Shown: positions 25,294 to 35,717, counted from the stretch's first letter. The stretch is 64,000 nucleotides of DNA from Clostridium neonatale (GCF_001458595.1 NZ_LN890328.1:1394926-1458925), one strand, 5' to 3'. Numbers and translations: made by a program. The notes: generated by a model not told the origin, from the sequence alone.

Positions 25294-26730
25294 TTATGCT
25301 TGCTTCTTTTCATTCATAAACTTAGCTAGCATAATAGTAGAAATAACTGCAACAGCCATTGATATTACCATTCCTATTATATAGTTAACCATTGAATCTG
25401 GTCTTATTGAAATAATACCAGGCAGTCCTGCCGCTCCTGGAGCTAATGCAAGTACCTTTGTTAACATTATATACGCTGATGAAACTGCCGATCCTATCAT
25501 TGCACCAAAGAATGGATAACGTAACTTTAGATTTACACCAAATATAGCCGGTTCAGTGATTCCAAGTAAAGCTGAAATACCAGAAGCTGATGCTATTCCC
25601 TTCATTTTATTATCATTTTTAAGAGTAAGTATTACTGCTAAAGCAGCTGCTCCCTGAGCAACATTTGACATTGCTGCAACTGGGAAAATAAATGATCCGC
25701 CTGTTGTTGCTATATCTGCAAGTAATTGAGTTTCAACTGCTGTAAAACTATGATGCATACCTGTTATAACTATTGGTGCATAGAAGAAACCAAATATAGC
25801 TCCACCTATTGGCCCTAATGTATCAATTAATCCTATTAACCCTGCTGTTATTCCATTACCTACTATTCTCATAACAGGTCCTATAGCTACAAATGTTAAT
25901 AATCCAGTAATAAATACAGTAAATAATGGGGTTAATAAGTTATCTAAAACTGAAGGTATAATTTTATGTAATGTTTTTTCTGTTTTTGCTAACACAAAAG
26001 ATGATGCTAAAACTGGAAGCACTGTTCCTTGATAACCAACCTTAAGGATAGAAAAACCTAATATATTCCAAGATGGTACAGTTCCTTCAAGAACAGCTGC
26101 TGGATAACTGTAACCATTTAATAAATCACCATGAATCATAAGCGCTCCTATACAAGCACCTAAGTATGGATTACCACCAAAAGCTTTTGTAGCTGAAAAT
26201 CCTAAGAATATTGGTAAAAATGCAAATCCAGTATTAGCAAATGTATTAATCATTTCTGCTAAATCTTTAAACTGTGGATAAGCTTCAATTAAAGATTTTC
26301 CTTCTATAAATAATCCTTGTGAAGTTAATATATTATTTATACCCATTAATAATCCTGCTGCAACAAGTATTGGTAATACAGGTACAAATACATCTGCTAA
26401 AGATTTTATTAATTTTTGCAATGGATTTAATTTCTTATCTGCTTCCTTTTTTAATTCTTCTTTACTACCTTCACTTATATCTGCTAGCTTTATAAATTCC
26501 TTATAAACTTCATTAACAGTACCAGAACCTAAAATTATTTGAAACTGCCCAGAATTATTAAAATTACCTTTTACTATTGGCATTGCTTCAATTGCACTAA
26601 TATTAATCGTGCTATCATCTTTAAGAACTAATCTTAATCTTGTAGCACAATGGGCTGCGCTAACTACATTATCTTTTCCCCCAATATGCTCTAAAATTTC
26701 TTCACTAATTTGCTTATAATTTTTACTCAT
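25294..26730 (-). CDS. scrA: PTS sucrose-type transporter, EIIBC
   Basis: This 478-residue permease of the glucose-sucrose PTS family takes up sucrose as sucrose-6-phosphate. It has an EIIB domain (about 1-90) with the phospho-Cys in AAHCATRLRLVLKD and a membrane EIIC domain (about 110-465) with the conserved GITEPAIFGVNLKLRYPF loop. No EIIA is attached. The frame is open for another 23 codons upstream, but a strong GGGAGGGAG site precedes the ATG at 26730 (MSKNYKQISEEIL), so that start is used. The promoter and a LacI-type operator lie directly upstream. scrB follows on the same strand. Confidence 0.93.
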   Translation of the reverse strand: MSKNYKQISEEILEHIGGKDNVVSAAHCATRLRLVLKDDSTINISAIEAMPIVKGNFNNSGQFQIILGSGTVNEVYKEFIKLADISEGSKEELKKEADKKLNPLQKLIKSLADVFVPVLPILVAAGLLMGINNILTSQGLFIEGKSLIEAYPQFKDLAEMINTFANTGFAFLPIFLGFSATKAFGGNPYLGACIGALMIHGDLLNGYSYPAAVLEGTVPSWNILGFSILKVGYQGTVLPVLASSFVLAKTEKTLHKIIPSVLDNLLTPLFTVFITGLLTFVAIGPVMRIVGNGITAGLIGLIDTLGPIGGAIFGFFYAPIVITGMHHSFTAVETQLLADIATTGGSFIFPVAAMSNVAQGAAALAVILTLKNDNKMKGIASASGISALLGITEPAIFGVNLKLRYPFFGAMIGSAVSSAYIMLTKVLALAPGAAGLPGIISIRPDSMVNYIIGMVISMAVAVISTIMLAKFMNEKKQA

Positions 26731-26786
26731 GTTACTCTCCCTCCCATACAAAAATGTATTCTGTATGAATATGAATTTTTCTTTCG

Positions 26787-26842
26787 TGAAACGTTTCATT
26801 TTTCCTCGTTTAAATATTAATACGTTTTCAGATTATAGTCAA
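26787..26842 (-). promoter_or_regulatory. scrA promoter with palindromic operator/cre
   Basis: On the minus strand TTGACT (26837-26842), a 17-base spacer and TAATAT (26814-26819). The perfect palindrome TGAAACGTTTCA (26787-26798) lies about 10-20 bases past the start site, where a bound LacI-family repressor (ScrR) or CcpA would block transcription. Confidence 0.85.
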
Positions 26843-26862
26843 GTATTTTTTTGAAAATTAAT

Positions 26863-26899
26863 TAGATTTCACTAAATAAATATATTTAAGTGAAATCTA
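26863..26899 (-). terminator. Terminator of scrR
   Basis: TAGATTTCACT pairs with AGTGAAATCTA across an A/T-rich loop just past the scrR stop codon (26916), preceding the scrA promoter. Confidence 0.65.
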
Positions 26900-26915
26900 T
26901 TAAAACATATAATTA

Positions 26916-27899
26916 TTATTTAGTTGTATAGCCCTTTATAAAATCTATAGGAAGAATTATTTCCTTTTTAACACTTTTCTTTTCAATAATATCTATAAGG
27001 GCATTGACAGATTCCTGTGCTATAAGTTCAATAGGCTGTCTTATTGTTGAAATTTTAAATTCATCTTTAGCACATGATCTCATTCCATCATAGCCAATAA
27101 CCTGAACATCTTTTGGGATATTTATATTTAACTTTTCTAGTCTTTTAATAAAATCTAAAGCATAATTATCTGTTACAGCAAAAATCCCGTCAATTTTTAT
27201 ATTATCTTTAAAATTCTCTTCTATAAATTTATCTAACAAAATTTCAAATTCTTCTTGTGATCCAAATAATTCACAAGTATCATATGAAATATTTTTTGCC
27301 TCACAATATCTTATAAAACCTTCTTTTCTTTTTCTTGTTGCATTATCTATTTTAGAGCCTCTTCCTATATAGGCTAAATTCTTACATCCAGATTCAATTA
27401 ATTTTTTAGCTGCTAATTTACCGCCGTTAAAATTATCACTAGAAATATATGTAATGTTATTTGAAAAATACCTATCAATACTTACAAATGCAATATTATC
27501 AGAAACATATTCATCTATATTATTATAAGTTATTGCAATAATTCCATCCATCTTGTTTTGCTTAGCCATTAATATATACTCAATTTCACTTTCTTTATTC
27601 TTTTCAGAATTACAAAGAATCATTTTCATTCCTACTTTTCTTAAGCATTTCTCTATGTTATAAGCTAATTCACTAAAAAAAGGATTCCATATTGTTGGCA
27701 AAATTACTGCAATAGTATTAGTCCTGTTAGTTTTTAAACCTCTAGCATAAATATTAGGTTCATATTTCAATTTTTTTATAGCATTTTCCACTAAAACTTT
27801 AGTTTCTGGTTTAACAGCTATATTATTTATAACTTTAGAAACAGTACCAACTGCTACTCCTGCTTCTTTTGCAACATCTTTAATTGTCGCCATACTCAT
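26916..27899 (-). CDS. scrR: LacI-family repressor of the sucrose genes
   Basis: This 327-residue regulator has an N-terminal LacI helix-turn-helix (ATIKDVAKEAGVAVGTVSKVINN, hinge helix to about 60) and a periplasmic-binding-protein-like effector domain (about 62-327). Placed directly upstream of scrA and facing the same way, it is expected to bind the TGAAACGTTTCA site and release it when sucrose-6-phosphate or fructose is present. Two ATG codons, six bases apart, both lie near the GGAGAG site; the first is taken. Sucrose specificity is inferred from neighbours. Confidence 0.88.
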   Translation of the reverse strand: MSMATIKDVAKEAGVAVGTVSKVINNIAVKPETKVLVENAIKKLKYEPNIYARGLKTNRTNTIAVILPTIWNPFFSELAYNIEKCLRKVGMKMILCNSEKNKESEIEYILMAKQNKMDGIIAITYNNIDEYVSDNIAFVSIDRYFSNNITYISSDNFNGGKLAAKKLIESGCKNLAYIGRGSKIDNATRKRKEGFIRYCEAKNISYDTCELFGSQEEFEILLDKFIEENFKDNIKIDGIFAVTDNYALDFIKRLEKLNINIPKDVQVIGYDGMRSCAKDEFKISTIRQPIELIAQESVNALIDIIEKKSVKKEIILPIDFIKGYTTK

Positions 27900-28086
27900 A
27901 TACTCTCCTGCTTTTTTTCTTATAATTTTAACATATTATCACTTTTAATTAAATACTATTGATAATTAATATTCTAATGCTTTCATTAGCTTTCGATAAC
28001 AAATTTAATTCATCAATTTCACTTTCATAACCATTAATTTTTTTAAAATATATTACTTTAATAATGTTCATCCTCTTATCAGGAAA

Positions 28087-29127
28087 TCATTGTAAGGAAA
28101 GTTCATCACAAATTGAGCAAGCCATTTCACGTACTTTATTATTTTCATTATTGCATGCATTTATAATAAGTGATTTATAACTTTCCTTATAGTTATTACG
28201 CATATAGCATAATACATCTACCTTCCATTTCCAAAGATCATCTGCTGATAAATAGAAAAATTTAGGTTGAACTTTATTACGATAAAAATCTTCTTCCATA
28301 TTTAAAATATTCTCTGGGATTAATGAAGGAACTAATTCCTCAAGTCCAGAGAATTCTTCCTCGTCCTTCCATTTTCCTTTGTTCATAGGGCATGCATCTT
28401 GACAAATATCACAACCATAAATGCAATTTCCAAATGTTTTGCTTAACGGCTCATGTGGTAAATCTCGTCCACCAAAAGTTGTCAGAAAAGAAATACATTC
28501 TGTAGGTGACATAGTATATGGATCAGAAAGAGATTTTGTAGGACACGATGCTATGCAGCGATTACATGACTTTGGACACTCTACAACATTATTTGTTTCC
28601 TTTAACTCCATTTCTCTATCAGTTACCCATGCTTCAAGATGAACCCACGAACCAGACTCTGTGTATAAAAAGTTATTTCTACGAATAATACCAAGTCCCG
28701 CTTGCAAAGCTGCCCATCGCATCCCAACCACTCCAAATTTTTGGTTTGTCTCTACCTTTAATCCCAGTTCCTGCATATATTTTTCCAATGCACGATTATT
28801 CTGATATTCTTTTGTATTTTCATCCACACGTGTATCAAATAAATAAGCCTTAGCTATGAGCCCATTTAGCATCTCTGGAACTTTGTATTTTCCATATGCT
28901 ACTGTAAGCACCACCACAGATTTTGCCCATGGATATATTTCTCTAAATTTAGCCAAACGCTGCTGATTTTCATAGAACATCTTTGATTTTGGAATTTTTT
29001 CAATACGTTCATTAAATTTTTCTGTATATCCATCCATTAAACCAATTGGAATAATACCACCTTTCTCATATCCCAATTCATAAGCCTTTTTTTGAATCAT
29101 TTGCTCAATGGTATCCATATTGAACAC
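28087..29127 (-). CDS. QueG-like double [4Fe-4S] protein (epoxyqueuosine reductase family)
   Basis: This 346-residue iron-sulfur protein is related to epoxyqueuosine reductase, which completes queuosine in tRNA using a cobalamin cofactor. Two cluster motifs are visible: CPKSCNRCIASCPTKS (about 187-202) and CIYGCDICQDACPMNK (about 236-251), interleaved as in QueG. The N-terminal cobalamin-binding part is recognisable (AKSVVVLTVAYG, FGVVGMRWAALQAGLGIIRRNNFLYT). A C-terminal helical extension of about 75 residues takes the place of the HEAT repeats of true QueG. It may be a QueG paralogue with another substrate. It is not linked to other que genes here. Confidence 0.8.
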   Translation of the reverse strand: MFNMDTIEQMIQKKAYELGYEKGGIIPIGLMDGYTEKFNERIEKIPKSKMFYENQQRLAKFREIYPWAKSVVVLTVAYGKYKVPEMLNGLIAKAYLFDTRVDENTKEYQNNRALEKYMQELGLKVETNQKFGVVGMRWAALQAGLGIIRRNNFLYTESGSWVHLEAWVTDREMELKETNNVVECPKSCNRCIASCPTKSLSDPYTMSPTECISFLTTFGGRDLPHEPLSKTFGNCIYGCDICQDACPMNKGKWKDEEEFSGLEELVPSLIPENILNMEEDFYRNKVQPKFFYLSADDLWKWKVDVLCYMRNNYKESYKSLIINACNNENNKVREMACSICDELSLQ

Positions 29128-29176
29128 CTCCTTTGATAAATTTAATTAAATAAATCTATTGTCACTACAGTATTCC

Positions 29177-30355
29177 CTATTCTCTTTCAACTACTAGAGC
29201 TGTTCCCTGGCCTCCACCAATGCATAGTGTCGCAAGTCCTTTCTTTGCATTCCTTTTTTCCATAGCGTATAGTAATGTTACTAAAATACGTGCACCCGAT
29301 GCACCTATAGGATGTCCAAGTGCTATAGCTCCACCATTAACATTAACTTTACTCATATCTAAATTTAAATCTCTAGTTACTGCTATGCTTTGAGATGCAT
29401 ATGCCTCATTAGCTTCAATTAAATCTAAATCTTCAGGTTTTAAATTAATTTTATCTAAGGCTGCTTTAGTTGCATAAAAGGCACCATATCCCATTATTGC
29501 TGGGTCTAATCCAGCTGATCCATAAGAACTAATTTTAGCAAGTGGCTTTATTCCTAGAGATTTAGCTTTATCAGCACTCATTATTACTAATGCTGCTGCT
29601 CCATCATTTAAACCAGATGCATTTCCTGCTGTAACTGTACCATTTTCTTTAAGAATAGGTTTAAGTTTTTTTAGAGCTTCAATAGTATTACCAAACCTAG
29701 GAAATTCATCTTGTGCAAATACTATTTCACCTTTTTTAGTATTTATTACTACAGGAACTATTTCATCTTTAAATTCACCATTTTTAATGGCTTTTTCAGC
29801 TTTTTGCTGTGATAGAAGTGAAAATTCATCCTGCTCTTCTCTTGTTATATTCCATTTTTCTGCAACATTTTCTGCGGTTACTCCCATATGATATTCGTTG
29901 AAAGCATCCCATAAACCATCTTTTATCATTTCATCAACTAGTTCTCCATTTCCCATTCTCTGTCCCCATCTTGCATTCTTTAATAAAAATGGTGCACTAG
30001 ACATGTTTTCCATACCACCTACTACAATAGCGTCTGCATATCCAGCTTTTATTATTTGAGCTGCTAAACTTACAGATCTTAATCCTGAACCACAAACCTT
30101 ATTAATTGTAAATGCAGGAATTTCTACAGGTAATCCTGCTTTTACAGCTGCTTGTCTTGCTGGGTTTTGTCCTAATCCTGCTTGAAGTACATTTCCAAAA
30201 ATAACCTCATCAACTTCCTCATGCTTTATATTTGCTCTTCTAACTGCTTCTTTTATTACTATAGATCCTAAATCTGTTGCAGGTACATCTTTTAAAGTTT
30301 TTCCATACGCTCCTATTGCAGTTCTTACTGCACTTACTATTACAACATCTCTCAT
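29177..30355 (-). CDS. thlA: Acetyl-CoA C-acetyltransferase (thiolase)
   Basis: This 392-residue biosynthetic thiolase joins two acetyl-CoA into acetoacetyl-CoA, the first step of butyrate and butanol formation in clostridia. The acyl-accepting Cys is in [11 protein letters not shown] near residue 88, the catalytic His in [11 protein letters not shown], and the second Cys in CIGGGQGTA. The usual NEAFAAQ loop reads NEAYASQ, a mild variant. AGGAGG precedes the ATG. A consensus promoter lies about 280 bases upstream, with candidate TetR operators in the leader. The next gene upstream is a TetR regulator on the same strand. Confidence 0.94.
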   Translation of the reverse strand: MRDVVIVSAVRTAIGAYGKTLKDVPATDLGSIVIKEAVRRANIKHEEVDEVIFGNVLQAGLGQNPARQAAVKAGLPVEIPAFTINKVCGSGLRSVSLAAQIIKAGYADAIVVGGMENMSSAPFLLKNARWGQRMGNGELVDEMIKDGLWDAFNEYHMGVTAENVAEKWNITREEQDEFSLLSQQKAEKAIKNGEFKDEIVPVVINTKKGEIVFAQDEFPRFGNTIEALKKLKPILKENGTVTAGNASGLNDGAAALVIMSADKAKSLGIKPLAKISSYGSAGLDPAIMGYGAFYATKAALDKINLKPEDLDLIEANEAYASQSIAVTRDLNLDMSKVNVNGGAIALGHPIGASGARILVTLLYAMEKRNAKKGLATLCIGGGQGTALVVERE

Positions 30356-30516
30356 ATTTTTTAACCTCCTAAAATATAATTAATTTTCTAGTCTTTATAC
30401 TAGATATAAATGACCTATAGAATTTAGTTCAGCACATATTATAAAAGCATTATCCAATCATATTATTAGTATTTCATAACCTTCATTGACATCTCTCAAT
30501 CAATCTCTATTTTTTA

Positions 30517-30528
30517 GAACGATCATTC
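30517..30528. promoter_or_regulatory. Near-palindrome in the thlA leader
   Basis: GAACGATCATTC, a 12-base near-palindrome (one mismatched pair) flanked by A and A/T, sits between the promoter and the thlA start. It has the look of a TetR-family site. The rest of 30356-30640 shows no other clear element. Confidence 0.35.
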
Positions 30529-30640
30529 AATTAAATGTATAGGTATTCCTCTGCTTCCATAAAACAAACATGCTATCTAGCCATATTATAAGTGTTCAAA
30601 ACAGGTTTACTTTTTTGTACTTCCTTAACTCTATGAATTT

Positions 30641-30669
30641 ATTATATATTTTCTTGAACAACCAGTCAA
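30641..30669 (-). promoter_or_regulatory. Consensus promoter of thlA
   Basis: On the minus strand TTGACT (30664-30669), a 17-base spacer and TATAAT (30641-30646). The spacer includes GGTTGTTCAAG, so CTTGAACAACCAGTCAAG forms an imperfect inverted repeat over the -35 box that could bind the neighbouring TetR protein. Confidence 0.8.
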
Positions 30670-30681
30670 GTATTTTTAAAA

Positions 30682-30711
30682 AAACAACAATTCACATTTT
30701 AGAATTGTTGT
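30682..30711 (-). terminator. Terminator of the tetR gene
   Basis: AACAACAATTC pairs with GAATTGTTGTT around 8 bases and ends in T7 on the minus strand. The right arm overlaps the tetR stop codon. Confidence 0.85.
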
Positions 30712-31286
30712 TAATCTAATATAGATAAAGTTGCTTCTATAATATTTTCAAATACTTTTCGATCGTTAAGTGTTTTTCCTAAAACTCTGATTCCTGTCCA
30801 TGAATTCAAAAAATATTGAGCTAACATTGTAGCGTCCTTGTTCGCTCCTATTTCTCCTGTTTCTTGGCCTTGCAATAATAGTTCATAAAAAAGAGTTTCA
30901 ATGTTCTTATAGTGCTCTATAGATCTTGTTTTTGCTTCATCATCACATGCTGAAAGCTCTACTGCCATATTAACAAATAGACATCCATGTTTACGAAACC
31001 TTTCATTATCAATAATCATATAAAATAAATTCTTTATAATTTCTTTTATGGATGATCCTTGTATTAATTGTTTTTTTATATTTCTCTCAACAATTTGTTG
31101 ATAGCGTTTTACAGCTTCCATATACAGTTTATGCTTATCACCAAAAGTATCATATAAACTTTTCCGATGGATCCCCATAACATCTAAAAGGTCCTGAATC
31201 GAAGTTTTTTCATATCCATTGCTCCAAAACAATTCCATAGCCTGTATTAGTGCTTTATCTGTATCAAACTCTTTACTACGTCCCAT
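30711..31286 (-). CDS. TetR/AcrR-family regulator
   Basis: This 191-residue protein has the TetR DNA-binding domain at about 1-50 (SIQDLLDVMGIHRKSLYDTFGDKHKLY) and an effector domain of the TetR_C type resembling YxaF/LmrA-like proteins (KHGCLFVNMAVELSACDDEAK). The ligand is unknown. Its own promoter carries an inverted repeat (AGTATA-N7-TATACT), and similar sequence occurs at the thlA promoter, so it may regulate itself and thlA. It is separated from thlA by a terminator, so the two are not cotranscribed. Confidence 0.85.
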   Translation of the reverse strand: MGRSKEFDTDKALIQAMELFWSNGYEKTSIQDLLDVMGIHRKSLYDTFGDKHKLYMEAVKRYQQIVERNIKKQLIQGSSIKEIIKNLFYMIIDNERFRKHGCLFVNMAVELSACDDEAKTRSIEHYKNIETLFYELLLQGQETGEIGANKDATMLAQYFLNSWTGIRVLGKTLNDRKVFENIIEATLSILD

Positions 31287-31370
31287 TTTAGTCCTCCAAA
31301 AAATAATTATATATAAGAACTTTAAATATATCTTATAAAATTTCTCTGATTATATTGATTTAATAAAATT

Positions 31371-31399
31371 AGTATACAAATTCTATACTGCCTAGTCAA
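31371..31399 (-). promoter_or_regulatory. tetR promoter with inverted repeat
   Basis: On the minus strand TTGACT (31394-31399), a 17-base spacer and TATACT (31371-31376). AGTATA-N7-TATACT (31371-31389) forms an inverted repeat covering the -10 box, a normal place for autorepression. Confidence 0.75.
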
Positions 31400-31522
31400 A
31401 TATTTTATTTACTGATGATAAATAAGCCATTCTTATGTGATTTACTTATTTTGCACCAAATTATATCACATAGTGAATGGCTTATAGATAATTATGCATT
31501 TATAATTATCATATACTACATT

Positions 31523-33007
31523 TTAGTTTTTATGATACTTTTTATTTGATTCATACTTAGGTTCACAAGTTAAATGAACACCAAGTCTCTTAAATGTCTG
31601 CTCATCTACAGATGAAAGAATTACTGATGAATGTACATCACAGTTCTTTAATTTAGAAACCTGAGCTAAAGCAAGCTTTGCATCACTACTTGTAGCAGCA
31701 CTTATTGAAAGTGCAATTAAAACTTCTTCTATATGAAGTCTAGGATTTTTACTGCCAAGGCAAGATGTCTTTAAATACTGTATTGGTTCAATTGCAGATG
31801 GTGATATTATTTTTGTACTATGATCTATTCCAGCAAGCTTCTTTAATGCATTTAAAACCATGGCAGCAGATGCACCTAAAAGTTCGCCTGTTTTTCCTGT
31901 GATTATTTCACCATCTTCAAGCTCTATTGCAACGGCTGGATTATTTGTAATTTTTTCACGCTCTAGTGCCATATTCACTACTTTTCTATCATATTTAGAA
32001 ATGCCCATCTGCTTTAATAGTAATTCAAGTTTATAAACAGCATTTTTTGCATCTTTACCACGCTTTACATCACAAAGAGCAGTGTAATATCTTCTTATTA
32101 TTTCCTGTTTTGAGGCTTGACAACATACTTCATTGTCAATTATGCAGTTTCCTACCATATTTACACCCATATCTGTTGGAGACTTATATGGACTTTCGCC
32201 TAAAATCTGTTCAAATATTGCATTAAGTACTGGGAATACTTCAATGTCACGATTGTAGTTAACAGTTGTTTTATTATATGCTTCTAAATGGAATGGATCA
32301 ATCATATTAACATCATTTAAATCTGCAGTAGCTGCTTCATAAGCAATATTTACAGGATGCTTTAGTGGAAGATTCCATACAGGGAATGTTTCAAACTTAG
32401 CATATCCAGCCTTTACTCCCCTTTTATGTTCATGATAAAGCTGTGAAAGACATGCTGCCATTTTTCCACTTCCTGGACCTGGAGCTGTAACAACAACTAA
32501 TGGACGAGTTGTTTCTATATAATCATTTTTTCCATAACCTTCATCACTTACTATAAGCTCTATATTTGATGGATAATCTTCTATTTTGTAAAGTATGTAC
32601 GATTTAACATTTAATTCTTTTAAACGCGATCTGAATTTATCAGCTGCAACTTGACCACTGTATTGTGTAATAACTACACTTCCAACCATGAGTCCAACAC
32701 TTGCATAAGCATCAATAAGACGAAGAACGTCTGAATCATATGTTATTCCAAGGTCCCCTCTTACCTTATTTTGTTCAATTGCTTCTGCGCTTATTGCAAT
32801 TACTATTTCTGCTGAATCTTTTAAATTAAGAAGCATTTTTAGTTTACTGTCGGGCTTAAACCCTGGAAGAACTCTAGATGCATGATAATCATCAAAAAGC
32901 TTTCCTCCAAATTCCAAATATAGCTTGTCACCAAATTTTGCGATACGCTCTTTAATATGCTGTGACTGCATCTCTAAATACTTATTATTATCAAAACCAA
33001 TTTTCAT
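31523..33007 (-). CDS. DUF1846 / UPF0371 family protein
   Basis: This 494-residue protein matches the DUF1846 family, which is widely conserved in Firmicutes and solved structurally but without assigned function. Recognisable segments are MKIGFDNNKYLEMQSQHI at the start, a P-loop-like TAPGPGSGKMAACLSQLYHE near 180, and EAATADLNDVNMIDPFHLEAY. The nucleotide-binding look of the GPGSGK segment suggests a nucleotide-dependent enzyme. The open frame extends 26 codons further upstream, but an AAAGGAG site fixes the ATG at 33007. It is monocistronic. Confidence 0.88.
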   Translation of the reverse strand: MKIGFDNNKYLEMQSQHIKERIAKFGDKLYLEFGGKLFDDYHASRVLPGFKPDSKLKMLLNLKDSAEIVIAISAEAIEQNKVRGDLGITYDSDVLRLIDAYASVGLMVGSVVITQYSGQVAADKFRSRLKELNVKSYILYKIEDYPSNIELIVSDEGYGKNDYIETTRPLVVVTAPGPGSGKMAACLSQLYHEHKRGVKAGYAKFETFPVWNLPLKHPVNIAYEAATADLNDVNMIDPFHLEAYNKTTVNYNRDIEVFPVLNAIFEQILGESPYKSPTDMGVNMVGNCIIDNEVCCQASKQEIIRRYYTALCDVKRGKDAKNAVYKLELLLKQMGISKYDRKVVNMALEREKITNNPAVAIELEDGEIITGKTGELLGASAAMVLNALKKLAGIDHSTKIISPSAIEPIQYLKTSCLGSKNPRLHIEEVLIALSISAATSSDAKLALAQVSKLKNCDVHSSVILSSVDEQTFKRLGVHLTCEPKYESNKKYHKN

Positions 33008-33205
33008 AAAAGGCTCCTTTTCTATAAAATGAATAATCATTTCTGTATATTTTATATGAAAAATTTCTATGAAACATATTATCATTTTGATGAATAATTT
33101 TCAACTAAAATTATTATATTTAGTTACAAATTATTCATATTTTTTTAATAAATCACTATATTTATAAAAAGACATGAGGAATGGTAAACTAAATCTAATT
33201 TTACT

Positions 33206-33300
33206 ATTAAGGCTACTTTTTTACCATTCTTTCTTAAAAATCCTGCTAATGCTTTACCACCTTTTCCAAATCCAATAATAATTCCATCATATCTATTCAT
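33206..33300 (-). pseudogene. N-terminal remnant of an FAD-dependent disulfide oxidoreductase
   Basis: From an ATG at 33300 with a GGAAAG site, the minus strand reads MNRYDGIIIGFGKGGKALAG and continues FLRKNGKKVALI. This is the opening of the mercuric-reductase/dihydrolipoamide-dehydrogenase-like family with its FAD-binding GxGxxG region. After VALI the family sequence stops and unrelated codons run to a stop near 33145. Over 400 residues are missing. Confidence 0.7.
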
Positions 33301-33443
33301 AATTTATCTTTCCATTACTACTTACTTTCAACTTTTAATATATGTTTAACATTTCAAATTTGCAGTAACGCTATGAATTAATCTCACTATTACTAAAAAA
33401 TTATTATTTAAAATATCTTAAAATGTTTTTTAAATAATGTCTT

Positions 33444-33610
33444 TTAATCCTTCACTTTCAAATTCCTTTTCATTAAATATGCTTTACCATTTTTAAATTC
33501 TCCCAACTTTTGAGTTGTTATTTCTAACTTGCCTTTATTATAATCACTAAAATCTATGTGAACAATTAATCACTTTTTATTAACTACTTTGTAGTTGTCT
33601 AAAACCTAAT
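33444..33610 (-). pseudogene. Decayed coding remnant, family unknown
   Basis: A minus-strand frame reads HIDFSDYNKGKLEITTQKLG and then EFKNGKAYLMKRNLKVKD before a stop. The same frame is broken upstream by a TGA at 33570-33572 after NYKVVNKK. Composition and codon use look coding. A further stretch near 33675-33725 (FEIKVIEVSKEYLGNKA) looks similar. I cannot name the family. The rest of 33611-33995 is AT-rich spacer holding the chemoreceptor's ribosome site. Confidence 0.35.
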
Positions 33611-33995
33611 TAGTATTTTAAATTGCATTTTTTTGAAGTCTATAATATTTACCATATAAAATCAAATGTTATTTTCATGCTTTATTCCCTAGGTATTCTT
33701 TTGACACTTCTATAACTTTTATTTCAAACTAAATCTGGATTTTATCATGTTTCTTTTTATTTAGATTTTAATTCTTTGTTCATATATCCTTACTTTATTT
33801 AAATACTTAAACAACTTTTACCATAAATAGCGCATTTATCTATAATTATATCTTTTTCCTCTTTAATATTTATATTTCTACATAAACTATATTACCAAAT
33901 CAGCTATTATATGGTATTATATAATAATTAATATTTAACTATAAATTATTGACTATTCCAATAAAATTTAGACAAGCATACTAGGAGGATATTAA

Positions 33996-35717
33996 ATGAA
34001 AAAAAAATCTAAAGAAAATTTAATTTTTAAATTTTTCGAAAAACAAATTAAAGACAAAAATATTAATCAAAAACTAAAAATTACATTTGTTTCTATTATG
34101 GCACTATTCATATTAGCAGTTATTTCATCCTTTATTGCATTACAAATTGTTGGGAATAAAATCAAGACATTTTATGAACATCCATTTAATGAAGTATCTT
34201 TACAATTGGAAATAAGAAAAGATACACAAGTGTTTGTAAAAAATGTTCTATTAGCAATAACAACAGATGATGAAACCAAGACTAAAGAATATGTTTCAGA
34301 AGCAAATAAATATAGTGAAAATGTTTCTAATAATATTGAAAAGTTAGAAAAAATTTTTTCTAATGAAGAGCTCATATCACAGTTAAAAGAAGATAGAGGA
34401 GATCTATTAGTCATAAAAAATAAATTGATTGAATTAGCAGCTGAAAACAAAAATGCTGAGGCCCTTAAACTTTATAATTCAGACTATGAAAAATCACTTG
34501 ATAAGCTCCAAAATACATTAATTGAAATTGGAAATGAAGCAGAAAATAACGCAGTAAATACGTATAATGATTCTGTAAAAATAAAAAATTTAGCATTTAT
34601 AATATTAATTTTAATTTCAACTATTAGTATAATAGCTTGCATTTATATGGCTCTTGTTTTAGTAAAACTTCTTACAGAACCAATTCTTGAGTTAGAAAAT
34701 GCTGCAAAAAAATTAGAAAATGGATCACTTGATATTAATATTGAATATAAATCAAAAGATGAATTAGGAATTCTAGCAAACAGCTTCCGCAAAACATGTT
34801 CTTTCTTAAAAACTATAATTTTAGATATTAACAACATATTAGAAGAATTATCTAATGGTCACTTTAATATTACAAGCTCTTGCACTGATCAATACATAGG
34901 TGATTTTACAAGCACTAAAGATTCACTCGAAAAAATCGTAAAATCTTTAAATGAAACATTCTATGAGATAAAAGAAGCAACAATACAAGTAAAAGGTGGT
35001 TCAGAACAAGTTGCGCAGACATCTCAAACAATCTCAGAAGGAGCAACAGAACAAGCAAGTGCAATAGAAGAGTTAACTGCATCAATGGGTGAAATTACTG
35101 AAAAGGTAAAAAATTCAACTGGTCATGCTAAAAAAACAAATCAAATTGTAAATGAATTAGGTCTTCATATAAAAGAAAGCAATGAAAAAATGACTGAAAT
35201 GGTAACTGCAATGGATGAAATAGAAGATTCTTCTAAGAACATTAAAGAAATAATAAATACTATAGATAGTATAGCAAAACAGACAAATCTTTTAGCTCTC
35301 AATGCAGCAATAGAAGCTGCGAGAGCTGGAGAAGCTGGAAAAGGATTTGCTGTAGTTGCAGAAGAAGTAAAAAAACTTGCAGAAGAAAGCTCACAGGCAG
35401 TCAAAGATACGGCAGAATTAATTGAAAGCTCAATAAAATCAGTGAATAATGGAAAAGAAATTGCAGATACAACAGCAGTTTCATTGGAAGATGTTGTTGA
35501 ACATACTAAGGAAGCTGTACAATTAGTTGATAATATAACTAAATTATCAGAAGAACAGGCCATATCTATAGAACAAATAAATGGAGGAATAGATCAAATA
35601 GCTGATGTAGTACAGTCAAATTCAGCAATAGCAGAAGAAAGTGCAGCAGCAAGCGAAGAATTATCTGCTCAAGCAGAAACTTTGGAAGTTATGATTAGTA
35701 AATTTAAATTAAAATAA
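33996..35717 (+). CDS. Methyl-accepting chemotaxis protein
   Basis: This 573-residue transmembrane chemoreceptor has TM1 at about 32-54, an extracellular four-helix-bundle sensor (about 55-193), TM2 at about 194-217, a HAMP domain (about 218-270) and a long signalling coiled coil (about 300-573). The CheA/CheW-contacting hairpin tip is [29 protein letters not shown]. Glu/Gln-rich methylation sites flank it. It feeds the flagellar motor; a flagellin gene lies near the window's right end. The ligand cannot be inferred. AGGAGG precedes the ATG. An IS256-type element has landed just after the stop. Confidence 0.92.
   Translation: MKKKSKENLIFKFFEKQIKDKNINQKLKITFVSIMALFILAVISSFIALQIVGNKIKTFYEHPFNEVSLQLEIRKDTQVFVKNVLLAITTDDETKTKEYVSEANKYSENVSNNIEKLEKIFSNEELISQLKEDRGDLLVIKNKLIELAAENKNAEALKLYNSDYEKSLDKLQNTLIEIGNEAENNAVNTYNDSVKIKNLAFIILILISTISIIACIYMALVLVKLLTEPILELENAAKKLENGSLDINIEYKSKDELGILANSFRKTCSFLKTIILDINNILEELSNGHFNITSSCTDQYIGDFTSTKDSLEKIVKSLNETFYEIKEATIQVKGGSEQVAQTSQTISEGATEQASAIEELTASMGEITEKVKNSTGHAKKTNQIVNELGLHIKESNEKMTEMVTAMDEIEDSSKNIKEIINTIDSIAKQTNLLALNAAIEAARAGEAGKGFAVVAEEVKKLAEESSQAVKDTAELIESSIKSVNNGKEIADTTAVSLEDVVEHTKEAVQLVDNITKLSEEQAISIEQINGGIDQIADVVQSNSAIAEESAAASEELSAQAETLEVMISKFKLK

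Noticed and set aside
35165..35563. Antisense frame of 132 residues inside the chemoreceptor gene
   Set aside because: Ser/Thr-rich mirror of the Ala/Glu-rich coiled coil, with no ribosome site.
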